From: QQVM01 sp964544885
GTDB taxonomy: Bacteria; Bacteroidota; Bacteroidia; AKYH767-A; 2013-40CM-41-45
DNA: 64,000 nt
Assembly (NCBI GenBank): GCA_964544885.1
Contig: CAZJDX010000003.1
Location: 124,001 to 188,000, forward strand
Direction: 5' to 3'
In this document: positions 54,122 to 63,387 of the stretch, one piece after another
How the letters are laid out: each line of letters begins with the position of its first letter
Position numbering within the stretch: position 1 is the first letter of the stretch
Made by a program: the position numbers and the translations under genes
Notes under the pieces: model-generated
The model's input: the letters and a program-made list of their open reading frames with translations, nothing else
Told to the model about the DNA's origin: nothing
The model's database searches: none

Positions 54122-55600
54122 ATGAACACAAAAAAGTTACATTCCTTCATCTTCATTCTGCTTTTTACCACTCAGGTTTCATCTGCCTGGAATGTGGACG
54201 TTGAAGTATCAAGTGTTGCTCCGGAGGGAGCCTCATCGGTTATTGCAACTTCCGGAGGAGTTCTTTACGCAAGTGTTCCGCACACTTCACTGAACCCTTC
54301 TTTTGCTCTATCCATTTATGAATCCACTGATAACGGCGCAAACTGGACCCAGTTAAATACAGGAGGAGGATCTCCTGGACAAAACGTGGCGAAATCTAAA
54401 ATGCTTGTCACAGGAACCGGAGAAGTTCTTTGTGTGTACAGTATCGGAACAGGCATATATACACTGAATATTGCCAGTGGAATGGTCTATCCATTTACAA
54501 CACTTGCCGCGGCGGATTTTGATGTAGCCGCCTCTCCAACGCATAATGCCTTATACCTCTTTGTTGATGCTGCTACCACCGATAATCTGAACCGCTATTC
54601 ATCTTCCGATGGTGGTCAGACCTGGACCGGTACAAGCGCATTGGTGGCAGGTGACGCGGCGCAACCTAAGGTATATATGTCCGGTACAAGATTATACCTT
54701 ACGTATTACGGGGCTTTACAAACCGATATAAAAACTTCCAAGATCGTTCATGCCATTTATGCTGAATCAGGTGGGGGAAACCTCAGCTCTTTATCCGTTT
54801 TCCAGGACATAGTACCGAACAACACCATACGGAAAAGTCATTTCCAGCCGGTTGGTGTTGACCTGAGCAGTCTGGTCTGGTTCATCTGGACGGAAGGCAG
54901 CTCACCATCCGTGTTGAAGGCCAGGATAAGTTTTGACAATGGGGTAAATTTCGGAACTGAGTTTATCATCGCCGGTGATGCGAACATCAGTATAGAGCGC
55001 TTTGATGCCAGGCACTTTTATAATATCATCGGTAACGGAGTTCAGATTGCCTATTATGCAGACAGTGTTCAGCCAGGCGCTGCTGATCCGAATACCGAGT
55101 CTATCCGCTACATAACCGCACAACAAAGTTCACCCCAGGTATTTTCAAGTCCTTCCCTTGTCAGTGATCATACCGTTGACGGGAGCAGCGATAATTTTAA
55201 TCCCGTAACCGTATTTTATCTTTACAACCTGAGCGAAACCGCCGGAGTCCTTTGGGTTCAGGATGATGGAACGGGATCCTCTCTGTTTTATGACGCGAGT
55301 TCTTCGATCGTATCGGTTGATGAGTATGAAGCGTTGAAGGATCAGGCTATCAAAGTATATCCGAATCCCTGCACTTCGGATGCCTTTACTCATCTGAAAG
55401 ATTATTCCGGAAAGAAAGGAACCCTGGAAATCTTTGACCTGAACGGACGCCTGGTTCAAAGCGGACAGATCGGGGAGACCGGACCCGGAGATCAGGAAAT
55501 CCGTCTCGACCTGAGCGGAATCATTCCGGGTCTGTACCAGATCAGGATTTCAACGGAAGAAAATGTTCAGTACGGGCGTATCGTGAAGACCGGAAATTGA
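54122..55600 (+). CDS. T9SS type A sorting domain protein, sialidase-like propeller
   Basis: Secreted protein of 492 residues with signal peptide (FIFILLFTTQVSSA). Residues of about 40-390 are a BNR/sialidase-like beta-propeller judged by Asp-box-like SxDxGxTW repeats such as STDNGANWTQ, SSDGGQTWTGT and SFDNGVNFG. The catalytic Arg triad of true sialidases cannot be confirmed, so binding or structural use is as likely as hydrolysis. A sorting domain closes the protein (VYPNPCTSDAF, LEIFDLNGRLV, IIPGLYQIRIS). It is read opposite to its neighbours and sits inside the run from the malic enzyme to ruvA/sprA. Confidence 0.84.
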   Translation: MNTKKLHSFIFILLFTTQVSSAWNVDVEVSSVAPEGASSVIATSGGVLYASVPHTSLNPSFALSIYESTDNGANWTQLNTGGGSPGQNVAKSKMLVTGTGEVLCVYSIGTGIYTLNIASGMVYPFTTLAAADFDVAASPTHNALYLFVDAATTDNLNRYSSSDGGQTWTGTSALVAGDAAQPKVYMSGTRLYLTYYGALQTDIKTSKIVHAIYAESGGGNLSSLSVFQDIVPNNTIRKSHFQPVGVDLSSLVWFIWTEGSSPSVLKARISFDNGVNFGTEFIIAGDANISIERFDARHFYNIIGNGVQIAYYADSVQPGAADPNTESIRYITAQQSSPQVFSSPSLVSDHTVDGSSDNFNPVTVFYLYNLSETAGVLWVQDDGTGSSLFYDASSSIVSVDEYEALKDQAIKVYPNPCTSDAFTHLKDYSGKKGTLEIFDLNGRLVQSGQIGETGPGDQEIRLDLSGIIPGLYQIRISTEENVQYGRIVKTGN

Positions 55601-55639
55601 AAATTAACCCTTCGGATATTGATTACATCGAAGAAAGGA

Positions 55640-57913
55640 TCATTTCGAATTCTTCCTCGACTGTGCATCTACCACTGCGATAGTGATCATATTTACGATC
55701 TCCCTCACAGAACTGCCCAGTTGAAGAATGTGAACCGGTTTTTTCATTCCCAATAAGACGGGTCCGATAGCTTCGGCGGCGCCCATTTCCTGTAGAAGTT
55801 TATAGGCGATGTTACCCGCTTCAAGACTCGGGAAGATCAAGGTGTTCGCGCCTTCATCCGCAAATTCGCAGAAAGGAAAATTATCACTCAACAGGGAAGG
55901 ATTGAGCGCGAAATTGGCCTGCATCTCGCCGTCCACCAGCATCCCCGGATATTTTTTATGAAGAATGGCTACCGCATCACTCACTTTACGTGCCGTGGGA
56001 TCATCGGAAGCGCCAAAATTAGAATAAGAAAGAAGCGCAATACGCGGACGGATATTGAACTGTTGCACCGCCCATGCTGTGAGAACGGTAATCTCCGCAA
56101 GGTCTTCGGCCGTCGGGTTAACATTGATGGTTGTATCGGCAAAAAATACAGGGCCTTTCTTGGTGACCATGATATACATTCCGGCCACTTTTTTCACTTC
56201 TTCCTGTGTGCCTATGATCTGTAGCGCCGGCCTTATGGTATCGCTGTACTTTCTGGTCAGACCTGATATAAGCGCGTCTGCTTCGCCTGCCTCTACCATC
56301 ATCGCGCCATAATAATTCCTTTCATTCATGATTTTCTTCGCCTCATAGAGCGTGAAACCGCGTCGTTTTCTTTTCTTGAAGAAAACCTCACCGAAAGCAT
56401 GACGTTTTTCTTCTTCTGCCCGCGGATCGATGATGGGCGTATCGCCCAGGTCGAGATTATTTTCAGCGATCAGTTTTTTGATTCTGCCTATGTTACCTAA
56501 GAGGATCGGTTTGGCTATTCCTTCGTCGCGCACAATCTGTGCGGCCTTGAGAATTTTATAGGAGTCGGCTTCCGCAAATACCACACGCTGCGGATTCTGT
56601 TTTGCCTTACTCGTTACCACACGAATGAGTTTATTGTCGAGTCCGAGTCGTTTGTGAAGGTCATCAATATACTGGTTCCAGTTTTTTATGGGTGACTGGG
56701 CAACACCGCTTTCCATAGCGGCACGGGCAACCGCAGGTGCCACAGAACTTATCAATCGCGGATCCAGTGGTTTCGGTATGATATAATCCACCCCGAAGGT
56801 TATATTCTTTTTATTGTAAGCAAGGTTTACAATCTCAGGAACAGGTTCCTTGGCGAGATCTGCAATGGCTCGTACGGCGGCCAGTTTCATTTCTTCATTG
56901 ATCTGACTTGCCCGGACGTCAAGCGCTCCGCGGAAGATGAAAGGGAATCCAAGCACATTATTCACCTGATTGGGATAATCGGATCTGCCGGTTGCTATAA
57001 TGATGTCTTTTCTTGCGGCAGCGGCTTCATCATAGGAGATCTCAGGATCAGGATTGGCAAGCGCGAAGACTATGGCGTTTTTCGCCATGGACTTAACCAT
57101 ATCCTGACTGACAATATTTCCTTTTGAAAGTCCTAGAAAAACATCGGCACCCTTGATTGCATCTTCCAGTGAATGAAGATTTTTTGAAGTGGCAAAAAAG
57201 CTCTTGTTTTCATCCAGGTCGGTACGGTCTTTTCGTAATACACCCGTGCTGTCGAGCATGATGATATTCTCTTTCTTCGCTCCCAGCGAGATGTAAAGTT
57301 TTGCGCAGGAAATAGCCGAAGCGCCTGCGCCGCTGACAACAACAGTAATTTTGTCAATTTTTTTCCCGGCCAGTTCGAGTGCATTCAGCAGCGCAGCGGC
57401 GCTTATAATGGCGGTACCATGCTGGTCATCGTGCATGACGGGAATCTTCAGTTCCTCCTTGAGTCTTCGTTCTATTTCGAAACATTCCGGAGCCTTTATA
57501 TCTTCCAGATTGATCCCTCCGAACGTAGGAGCGATCGCCTTAACAGTCTGTATGAATTTGTCAACGTTGGTTTCGTCAATCTCAATGTCGAATACATCAA
57601 TGTCGGCGAAGATCTTAAAGAGAAGACCTTTGCCCTCCATAACCGGTTTGGAGGCCAGCGCCCCTATATTACCCAGACCCAGCACGGCGGTACCGTTGGA
57701 GATCACGGCAACCAGGTTTCCTTTGGAAGTGTATTTATAAACCAGTTCGCTGTCGTCTGCTATGGCAAGACAGGGTTCTGCGACTCCTGGAGAATAAGCC
57801 AGCGACAGATCTCTTTGTGAACTGTATGGTTTGGTAGGAACTACTTCGATCTTTCCGGGTCTTCCCTGAGAGTGATAGTCGAGCGCTTCCTGATTTTTCT
57901 TTTTAACCGTCAT
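55640..57913 (-). CDS. maeB: NADP-dependent malic enzyme with phosphotransacetylase domain
   Basis: Decarboxylates malate to pyruvate, supplying NADPH, 757 residues. The malic enzyme part (about 1-425) has the catalytic SLAYSPGVAEPC region, LPVMHDDQHGTA-type metal site and the NADP motif VVVSGAGASAISCAKLY. The C-terminal part (about 430-757) is a phosphate acetyltransferase-like domain that is usually regulatory, binding acetyl-CoA. The start is the ATG at 57913; a longer frame would add 14 unrelated residues. A terminator-like hairpin lies only about 30 bases upstream. Confidence 0.94.
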   Translation of the reverse strand: MTVKKKNQEALDYHSQGRPGKIEVVPTKPYSSQRDLSLAYSPGVAEPCLAIADDSELVYKYTSKGNLVAVISNGTAVLGLGNIGALASKPVMEGKGLLFKIFADIDVFDIEIDETNVDKFIQTVKAIAPTFGGINLEDIKAPECFEIERRLKEELKIPVMHDDQHGTAIISAAALLNALELAGKKIDKITVVVSGAGASAISCAKLYISLGAKKENIIMLDSTGVLRKDRTDLDENKSFFATSKNLHSLEDAIKGADVFLGLSKGNIVSQDMVKSMAKNAIVFALANPDPEISYDEAAAARKDIIIATGRSDYPNQVNNVLGFPFIFRGALDVRASQINEEMKLAAVRAIADLAKEPVPEIVNLAYNKKNITFGVDYIIPKPLDPRLISSVAPAVARAAMESGVAQSPIKNWNQYIDDLHKRLGLDNKLIRVVTSKAKQNPQRVVFAEADSYKILKAAQIVRDEGIAKPILLGNIGRIKKLIAENNLDLGDTPIIDPRAEEEKRHAFGEVFFKKRKRRGFTLYEAKKIMNERNYYGAMMVEAGEADALISGLTRKYSDTIRPALQIIGTQEEVKKVAGMYIMVTKKGPVFFADTTINVNPTAEDLAEITVLTAWAVQQFNIRPRIALLSYSNFGASDDPTARKVSDAVAILHKKYPGMLVDGEMQANFALNPSLLSDNFPFCEFADEGANTLIFPSLEAGNIAYKLLQEMGAAEAIGPVLLGMKKPVHILQLGSSVREIVNMITIAVVDAQSRKNSK

Positions 57914-58305
57914 GTGATTTTTTTGGGGTGATAAATGTAGTAATAAAAAAAGCACCCGCAGAAATACGGATGCTTTGAAAATAATAGCTCCAGTTAATAA
58001 AAATTTTCGTCGATTTTTTACATCGTCATCTTATGAATTGAAATAGAAAACTCGATTGAATGGACATTCATGATCAATTGCATCCACTGAATTAATTCAC
58101 ATGTTGATTTTTCAATAAGCTAATTAAGGAAAAGTAGCCATGCCATGCAAGCCGCAGAGAATAATTGAAGGTATTTCTACGGAAATTTAACATAGGAGCA
58201 GGGAAATCCACTGATATTATCAATAATAAATGCTTTAAGCCTGCCTTTAAAAAGCGGGAATTTGCCTAATTTGCATACCTCAATCCAAAGAACTAATTTG
58301 AATTC
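57914..58305. other. 392-bp divergent intergenic region
   Basis: AT-rich region between the malic enzyme and the TlpA-like gene. It holds the hairpin at 57945-57976; nothing else coding or structural is recognised, and I find no clear TAnnTTTG box on either strand. Confidence 0.45.
57940..57976 (-). terminator. terminator-like hairpin in the malic enzyme leader
   Basis: Ten-pair stem with one mismatch (57949-57958 with 57967-57976) followed on the minus strand by seven T and ATTAC, directly upstream of the malic enzyme start (about 30 nt). It has the form of an intrinsic terminator, and no gene lies in the right position to need one. It could be an attenuator, or the terminator of an unrecognised minus-strand small RNA. 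Confidence 0.5.
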
Positions 58306-58845
58306 ATGAAAAGATACGGAATCATACAGTTTCTGATGGGCATCCTGCTCATCATTCCTTCGATCGCATCCGCGCAGGAGAGTGCCAGGGCATTGCCTTC
58401 GGTCAACATTAAAACGCTGAGCGGTGAAGCTTTCAATACCGGTAATTTTTCGAACGATGGAAAACCGATGATCATTGACTTTTGGGCAACCTGGTGCAAG
58501 CCATGTATACAGGAATTGAATGCCATTCATGAAGAGTATGCGGGGTGGCAGGAGGAAACCGGAGTAAAGCTCATCACGATATCCATTGATGATTCAAGAA
58601 CTCAGAGCAGGGTTGCCGCTTTCATCAACAGCAAAGGATGGAAATATGAAAATTACGCCGATCCAAACGGGGATTTCAAGCGGGCAATGAATGTGAATAT
58701 GCCTCCGCACACTTTTGTTCTCAACGGCAAAGGTGAAATCGTTTGGCAGCATGTTGGTTTTACCGAAGGAAGTCAGGAAGAGATCATTGAAGCCGTTCGC
58801 AAATTGCAAGCGGAGAAGAATACGGAACCGGTTAAAACCAATTGA
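58306..58845 (+). CDS. TlpA-family thioredoxin-like protein
   Basis: Exported thiol-disulfide oxidoreductase of 179 residues. A signal peptide (ending near IASAQE) is followed by a thioredoxin fold with the active site WATWCKPC (Cys64, Cys67). The cis-proline region PPHTFVLNG and a C-terminal helix match TlpA/AhpC-TSA members. It is periplasmic and leads the plus-strand envelope gene group TlpA-DUF6029-Omp28-barrel. Partner substrates are unknown; the Omp28-like protein downstream is a candidate. Confidence 0.9.
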   Translation: MKRYGIIQFLMGILLIIPSIASAQESARALPSVNIKTLSGEAFNTGNFSNDGKPMIIDFWATWCKPCIQELNAIHEEYAGWQEETGVKLITISIDDSRTQSRVAAFINSKGWKYENYADPNGDFKRAMNVNMPPHTFVLNGKGEIVWQHVGFTEGSQEEIIEAVRKLQAEKNTEPVKTN

Positions 58846-58864
58846 AAGGAACAAATAACGTATC

Positions 58865-60538
58865 ATGAGGCCTTGCAGAATTAATTTATCGGGATCGGAA
58901 TGCGCCCTGTCGCGGATGCTGGCAGTGTGTTTATTTCTTTTCAGTTCCCCTATGCTTGCCCAGCTTAATTTTCCGGTTCATGGAAATTTCCAGCTGGATG
59001 CCCAGTATTATTTCAAAGACTCCCTCATAGGCGCTCCCGAGGTTCCGCAAAAGATGCTGTCCAATGGCTTCGCGAACTTTGAATTTGAAAAAGGAAATTT
59101 TGCGGCAGGATTGCGGTATGAGAGTTACCTGGATCCGATTCTCGGCTTCGATACCAGATATCAGGGCAGCGGTATTCCCTTCCGCTATCTGCGTTATAAT
59201 ACCGGTGATCTTGAAGTCACAGCCGGATCTTTCTATGAACAGTTCGGAAGCGGTATCGTGCTTCGCGCTTATGAAGAGAGAGGCCTGGGATATGATAATG
59301 CTCTGGATGGATTTCGTGTGAGATACCTTCCGGTAAAAGGAATCACGGTAAAGGCGCTGATCGGCCGACAACGATCATTCTTTACTACCGGTGAAGGTAT
59401 TGTCAGAGGAGCGGACCTCGAATGGAATATCAATGAGTCTTGCGATTCGATGGCGGACAACAAGACACAATGGATTCTTGGAGGCAGTTTTGTCAGCAAA
59501 TACCAGAAAGACCAGGATCCTGTTTTTAATCTGCCCGAGAATGTCGGAAGTGCTGCGGGAAGGATTTCCATGTATTCAGGCGGATGGACAGCAGGCGCCG
59601 AATACGCTTATAAAGTGAATGATCCCTCCGCTGCGAATGGTTATATCTTCAAGGACGGACAAGCCTTGTTATTGAATGCAGGCTATACCAAAGCGGGATT
59701 CGGAGCACTTATCGGTATCAAACGCATCGACAACTTCAGTTTCAGAAGCGACCGAAACGCAAGCGGCACCAACCTGATGATCAATTATCTCCCGGCCCTG
59801 ACCAAGAATCATACCTATTCTCTGGCTGCCTTATATCCTTATGCCACGCAGGCAACGGGTGAATTCGGATTTCAGGCGGAAGTTTTTTTTAATCTGAAGG
59901 CAGGTTCGGCGATGGGAGGTAAATATGGTACTGAAGTAAGTATCAATTACAGCAGGGCGCAGGCAATTGATAAATCGGTCATTGACACGACCGGAAACCC
60001 TGACGCGATCGACCTGGGTTATACTTCCGATTTTCTGAAGTTTGGAAAGGAGATCTACTTCGAGGATTTTAACGTGGAGATCAACAAAAAGCTCAGTGGC
60101 AAATTAAAGATGAGTCTGATGTATATGTATCTGCATTACAACAAGGCCGTGGTAGAAGGAAGAGCCAGTGAGCCCACAGTCTATGCCCACATCGGTATAC
60201 TGGAACTTGGATATAAGATCAGCAGAAAACATAATTTCAGGACGGAGATACAACACCTTTACAGCAAGCAGGATAAACAGAACTGGGCTTTTCTTCTGGC
60301 CGAGTACAGCATCGCACCGAATTGGTTCATTGCCGCTTTTGATCAGTATAATTACGGAAACGATAATCCTGACCAGAGGATACATTATTATACCGGCACG
60401 ATCGGTTACAGCCGCAAGTCTAACCGCATCATGGCAGGATACGGCAAACAGAGGGCGGGTATTTACTGTGTCGGTGGCGTATGCCGGACAGTGCCGGCTT
60501 CCAATGGTTTCCTGCTTTCCATAACATCCAGCTTCTGA
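58865..60538 (+). CDS. DUF6029 family outer-membrane protein
   Basis: 557-residue exported barrel-like protein with a signal peptide (ending near MLAQLN). Family segments include HGNFQLDAQYY, EVTAGSFYEQFGSGIVLRAY and ALDGFRVRYLPVKGI, and the C-terminus ends in a strand with terminal phenylalanine (SITSSF). It resembles the DUF6029 proteins that lie between TlpA and Omp28 genes in Bacteroidota. A role as an outer-membrane channel or a receptor is inferred. It lies 20 bp after the TlpA-like gene. Confidence 0.8.
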   Translation: MRPCRINLSGSECALSRMLAVCLFLFSSPMLAQLNFPVHGNFQLDAQYYFKDSLIGAPEVPQKMLSNGFANFEFEKGNFAAGLRYESYLDPILGFDTRYQGSGIPFRYLRYNTGDLEVTAGSFYEQFGSGIVLRAYEERGLGYDNALDGFRVRYLPVKGITVKALIGRQRSFFTTGEGIVRGADLEWNINESCDSMADNKTQWILGGSFVSKYQKDQDPVFNLPENVGSAAGRISMYSGGWTAGAEYAYKVNDPSAANGYIFKDGQALLLNAGYTKAGFGALIGIKRIDNFSFRSDRNASGTNLMINYLPALTKNHTYSLAALYPYATQATGEFGFQAEVFFNLKAGSAMGGKYGTEVSINYSRAQAIDKSVIDTTGNPDAIDLGYTSDFLKFGKEIYFEDFNVEINKKLSGKLKMSLMYMYLHYNKAVVEGRASEPTVYAHIGILELGYKISRKHNFRTEIQHLYSKQDKQNWAFLLAEYSIAPNWFIAAFDQYNYGNDNPDQRIHYYTGTIGYSRKSNRIMAGYGKQRAGIYCVGGVCRTVPASNGFLLSITSSF

Positions 60539-60564
60539 AATCCATTTAAACCAACCTTATAGAA

Positions 60565-61530
60565 ATGCGGAGTAAACATAAATTAAACAGGACGGTCATC
60601 ACCCTCACGGTAATTGCACTTATCATCAGCGCCTGTGACAAGATCGATGCACCTTATCGTGATAAAGATACTGCCGCATCGCTGGAAGGAATTGAGTATC
60701 TCAGCGATGCCGAAGTGATCATCGACGGCGATACATTTGTTTTTGCCGGGGATAATTCAACACCGCAGAAAAAGATCCTTGCTGAAGATTATACCGGAAT
60801 TTTATGCGGCAATTGTCCTTACGCCGGAGAAAAACTGAACGATACCATAAAACCTTCCTATGGTGACAGGCTGGTTGTCATCAGCGTCCATTCCGGATTT
60901 TTCGCAAACCCCTGTCCTGCCGGTTTCGCCTGTCCGCCCGGAAGACCGGCCGGCGCGCTGGAAACTGATTTCCGTACAGCCATTGGAACCGAATGGGATG
61001 ATTTGTTTGGAAATTCCAATGCAGGAAATCCTAACGGACTTATAGACCGGATGGATTATCCGGCAAGACAACATGTTAAAACACCTGCGGAATGGACAGC
61101 GAACATTCAAAGCCGCAGTATCCTGGCCGCACCCTTTGCCATCAGGATACAAAGAGAATTTGATGAATCGAATAAAAAGCTGAGGATTGCCGTCCAGGCA
61201 AGAGCCATCGGTGCGCAAAGCGGAAATTATAAACTACAGGTCGTTCTGACTGAGGACAGCATTATCGACTGGCAGTACTGGTATCCACCCGCCGTACCTG
61301 CTTCCGATCCGGAATACCTCCACAGATATGTTTTACGCGCAGGCGTCAATTCAGCTTTCGGGGAAAGTATCACAACGGCCGGTTTTACAAACGGGGAACT
61401 TGCTCTCAAAGCCTATAAAGCCAATGTGAGTGAGAGTTGGGTGAAGAAAAATGTGAAGATTGTGGCCTTTGTTTATGACGCTGATACCTATGAAGTCAAA
61501 CAGGTTGAAGAAATAAGCATGATTCCATGA
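60565..61530 (+). CDS. Omp28-related lipoprotein
   Basis: Outer-membrane lipoprotein of 321 residues with lipobox IISAC (Cys24). The N-terminal thioredoxin-like segment KKILAEDYTGILCGNCP carries a CxxC (Cys81, Cys84). Homologues such as Porphyromonas Omp28 show the same EDYTGxxCGxCP motif. The rest is beta-rich (LRIAVQARAIG, HRYVLRAGVN). Its stop overlaps the next gene by four bases. It may receive reducing power from the TlpA-like protein encoded two genes upstream. Function of Omp28 proteins is not settled; adhesion has been suggested. Confidence 0.88.
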   Translation: MRSKHKLNRTVITLTVIALIISACDKIDAPYRDKDTAASLEGIEYLSDAEVIIDGDTFVFAGDNSTPQKKILAEDYTGILCGNCPYAGEKLNDTIKPSYGDRLVVISVHSGFFANPCPAGFACPPGRPAGALETDFRTAIGTEWDDLFGNSNAGNPNGLIDRMDYPARQHVKTPAEWTANIQSRSILAAPFAIRIQREFDESNKKLRIAVQARAIGAQSGNYKLQVVLTEDSIIDWQYWYPPAVPASDPEYLHRYVLRAGVNSAFGESITTAGFTNGELALKAYKANVSESWVKKNVKIVAFVYDADTYEVKQVEEISMIP

Positions 61531-62135
61531 AGGATAAAACGGGTTTGCTCTTTGTGATCCTTGCAGTCTTCATCGGTTCCGTTGAATTGAACGCGCAGAA
61601 TTTCAAGGCGGGACTGAAAGCGGGATTTTGTGCAAGCCAGGTGAGCGGTGACAATCTCAACGGCTTCGATAAAGCGGGACTCATTGCCGGCGCTTTTGTT
61701 TCGAATAATTTTTCTGAGAAAACCGGTCTGCAAATGGAAATGATCTTCATCCAGAAAGGCAGCAGGCGGAGAGTATCGGAAACGGATAATTCATTTTACC
61801 GGTTAAGGCTTCATTATGCGGAAGTGCCTGTGCTGTTCATGTTCAGGCCATCGAAGAAAATCACTTTATTGGGAGGACTGTCTGCCGGCGTCCTGATCCA
61901 TTCCGAAGAAGCCAATCAGCTGGGAGTGATCTATAATACGCCACCCTTTAATAAGCTTGAAATATCCACACAACTTGGGATCCGCTTTGTGATGAACGAT
62001 CACTGGGCTTTAGACCTCAGGCACAGCAATTCACTCACCACCGTCAGGGATTTCGAAGGGTCTTATAATTATTATTACTTCGAAAAGGGTCAGTATAATA
62101 CCGCTGTTCATTTTAGTGTTCACTACACTTTCTGA
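61527..62135 (+). CDS. outer-membrane beta-barrel protein, PorT-like
   Basis: 202-residue exported barrel of the outer-membrane protein family found in Bacteroidota and often labelled PorT-like. A signal peptide ends near VELNAQN, then eight amphipathic strands follow (FKAGLKAGFCASQV, GLQMEMIFIQKG, YAEVPVLFMFRP, ISTQLGIRFVM) and the protein ends HFSVHYTF. The ATG lies inside the end of the Omp28 gene, so the two are coupled. Substrate or partner unknown. Confidence 0.83.
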   Translation: MKDKTGLLFVILAVFIGSVELNAQNFKAGLKAGFCASQVSGDNLNGFDKAGLIAGAFVSNNFSEKTGLQMEMIFIQKGSRRRVSETDNSFYRLRLHYAEVPVLFMFRPSKKITLLGGLSAGVLIHSEEANQLGVIYNTPPFNKLEISTQLGIRFVMNDHWALDLRHSNSLTTVRDFEGSYNYYYFEKGQYNTAVHFSVHYTF

Positions 62136-62424
62136 AGATTTCTCAGTTATTTTCTCCGGAGCGGCTCTTTCAACAGGCCTGTTCAGCATAATCCCGGAAT
62201 ATACATTAGCCGATCTATTACGCATTCAAATTCCATTGTCACGGTCGCTTCGCTGCATTTCCCTCCTTCACCATAGCCATGCTATGCCTCCTTCGCGAAA
62301 TACCCCGTGGTTGTGGCCTTGAAATGCCCATTACAATTTCCTGATGCATAATCCGGGATAATAATATTGTCTCATTGTTCGTATATTCGTACTTTCAGGT
62401 CATTCGACCGATTTCGCAATAAAG
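62136..62424. other. 289-bp spacer with palindromic, repeat-like sequence
   Basis: Contains CATAGC/GCTATG around CAT at 62272-62286 inside a GC-rich tract (about 62230-62325) flanked by AT-rich sequence. It may be an intergenic repeat copy. No gene is supported. Confidence 0.4.
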
Positions 62425-63330
62425 ATGAAAGCAATAAAACATGATTTTATGGACAGCCCGTCTATCGATCAGGTGGGTGTTGAAGAGAGGATTTCCAGGC
62501 TGAGTAAGCGTAGCATCAAGAAGGAATCCAAACTCAGCGCCCTGAAACTGGCCATGAGCATGGTTGATCTGACCACGCTGGATGCAAAAGACACTCCGGG
62601 AAAAGTAATGCAATTATGTACCAAAGCCATGCATCCTCATGGTTCCATACCGGGAATTCCGCAGGTTGCCGCGGTTTGTGTATATCCGAATATGGTCAGG
62701 GTGGCGAAAGAAAGTCTCAAAGGATCGGGTGTTCAGGTTGCCGCCGTAGCCACCGCTTTCCCGAGCGGAATGTCTTCCAGAAAAGTGAAACTCGAAGAGA
62801 CCAGGTGGGCGGTGAATGAAGGCGCGGATGAAATCGACATGGTCATCTCGCGGGGACATTTTCTGAGAGGAGAATATAACTTCGTGTTTGATGAGATCGC
62901 GGCGGTAAAGGAAGCCTGCGGACCGGCACATTTGAAAGTGATCCTTGAAACAGGAGAACTGAGCACACTCGATAATGTGAGGCTTGCCAGCGACATCGCG
63001 ATGCAGGCGGGAGGAGATTTTATCAAGACCTCCACAGGTAAAATTCAGCCGGCTGCAACGCTGCCAGTAACCCTGGTAATGCTCGAAGCTATCCGTGATT
63101 TTTATTACGCGACCGGTAAGAAGATCGGAATGAAACCGGCGGGAGGAATTGCGACAGCCAAGCTTGCCATTCAGTACCTGGTAGTGCTACGTGAGACACT
63201 CGGAGAAGACTGGCTCAATGCATCTCTCTTCCGTTTTGGCGCCAGTACACTGGCTAACGATTTGCTGATGCAAATTGTCAAAGAGCAAACCGGCGTTTAC
63301 CAAAGTATTGACTATTTCAGTAAGGACTGA
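62425..63330 (+). CDS. deoC: deoxyribose-phosphate aldolase
   Basis: Class I aldolase splitting 2-deoxyribose-5-phosphate to glyceraldehyde-3-phosphate and acetaldehyde, 301 residues including an extra N-terminal segment of about 40 residues. The Schiff-base lysine is in FIKTSTGK, the second lysine in GMKPAGGIAT, and EIDMVISRGHFL is the conserved core strand. An aldehyde dehydrogenase gene follows 57 bp later, which would oxidise the acetaldehyde product. Confident. Confidence 0.94.
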   Translation: MKAIKHDFMDSPSIDQVGVEERISRLSKRSIKKESKLSALKLAMSMVDLTTLDAKDTPGKVMQLCTKAMHPHGSIPGIPQVAAVCVYPNMVRVAKESLKGSGVQVAAVATAFPSGMSSRKVKLEETRWAVNEGADEIDMVISRGHFLRGEYNFVFDEIAAVKEACGPAHLKVILETGELSTLDNVRLASDIAMQAGGDFIKTSTGKIQPAATLPVTLVMLEAIRDFYYATGKKIGMKPAGGIATAKLAIQYLVVLRETLGEDWLNASLFRFGASTLANDLLMQIVKEQTGVYQSIDYFSKD

Positions 63331-63387
63331 ATCAGTTCATCATATTTATTTTTTTGTTCATCGGGTAATTAAGAGAATCCCAGGATC

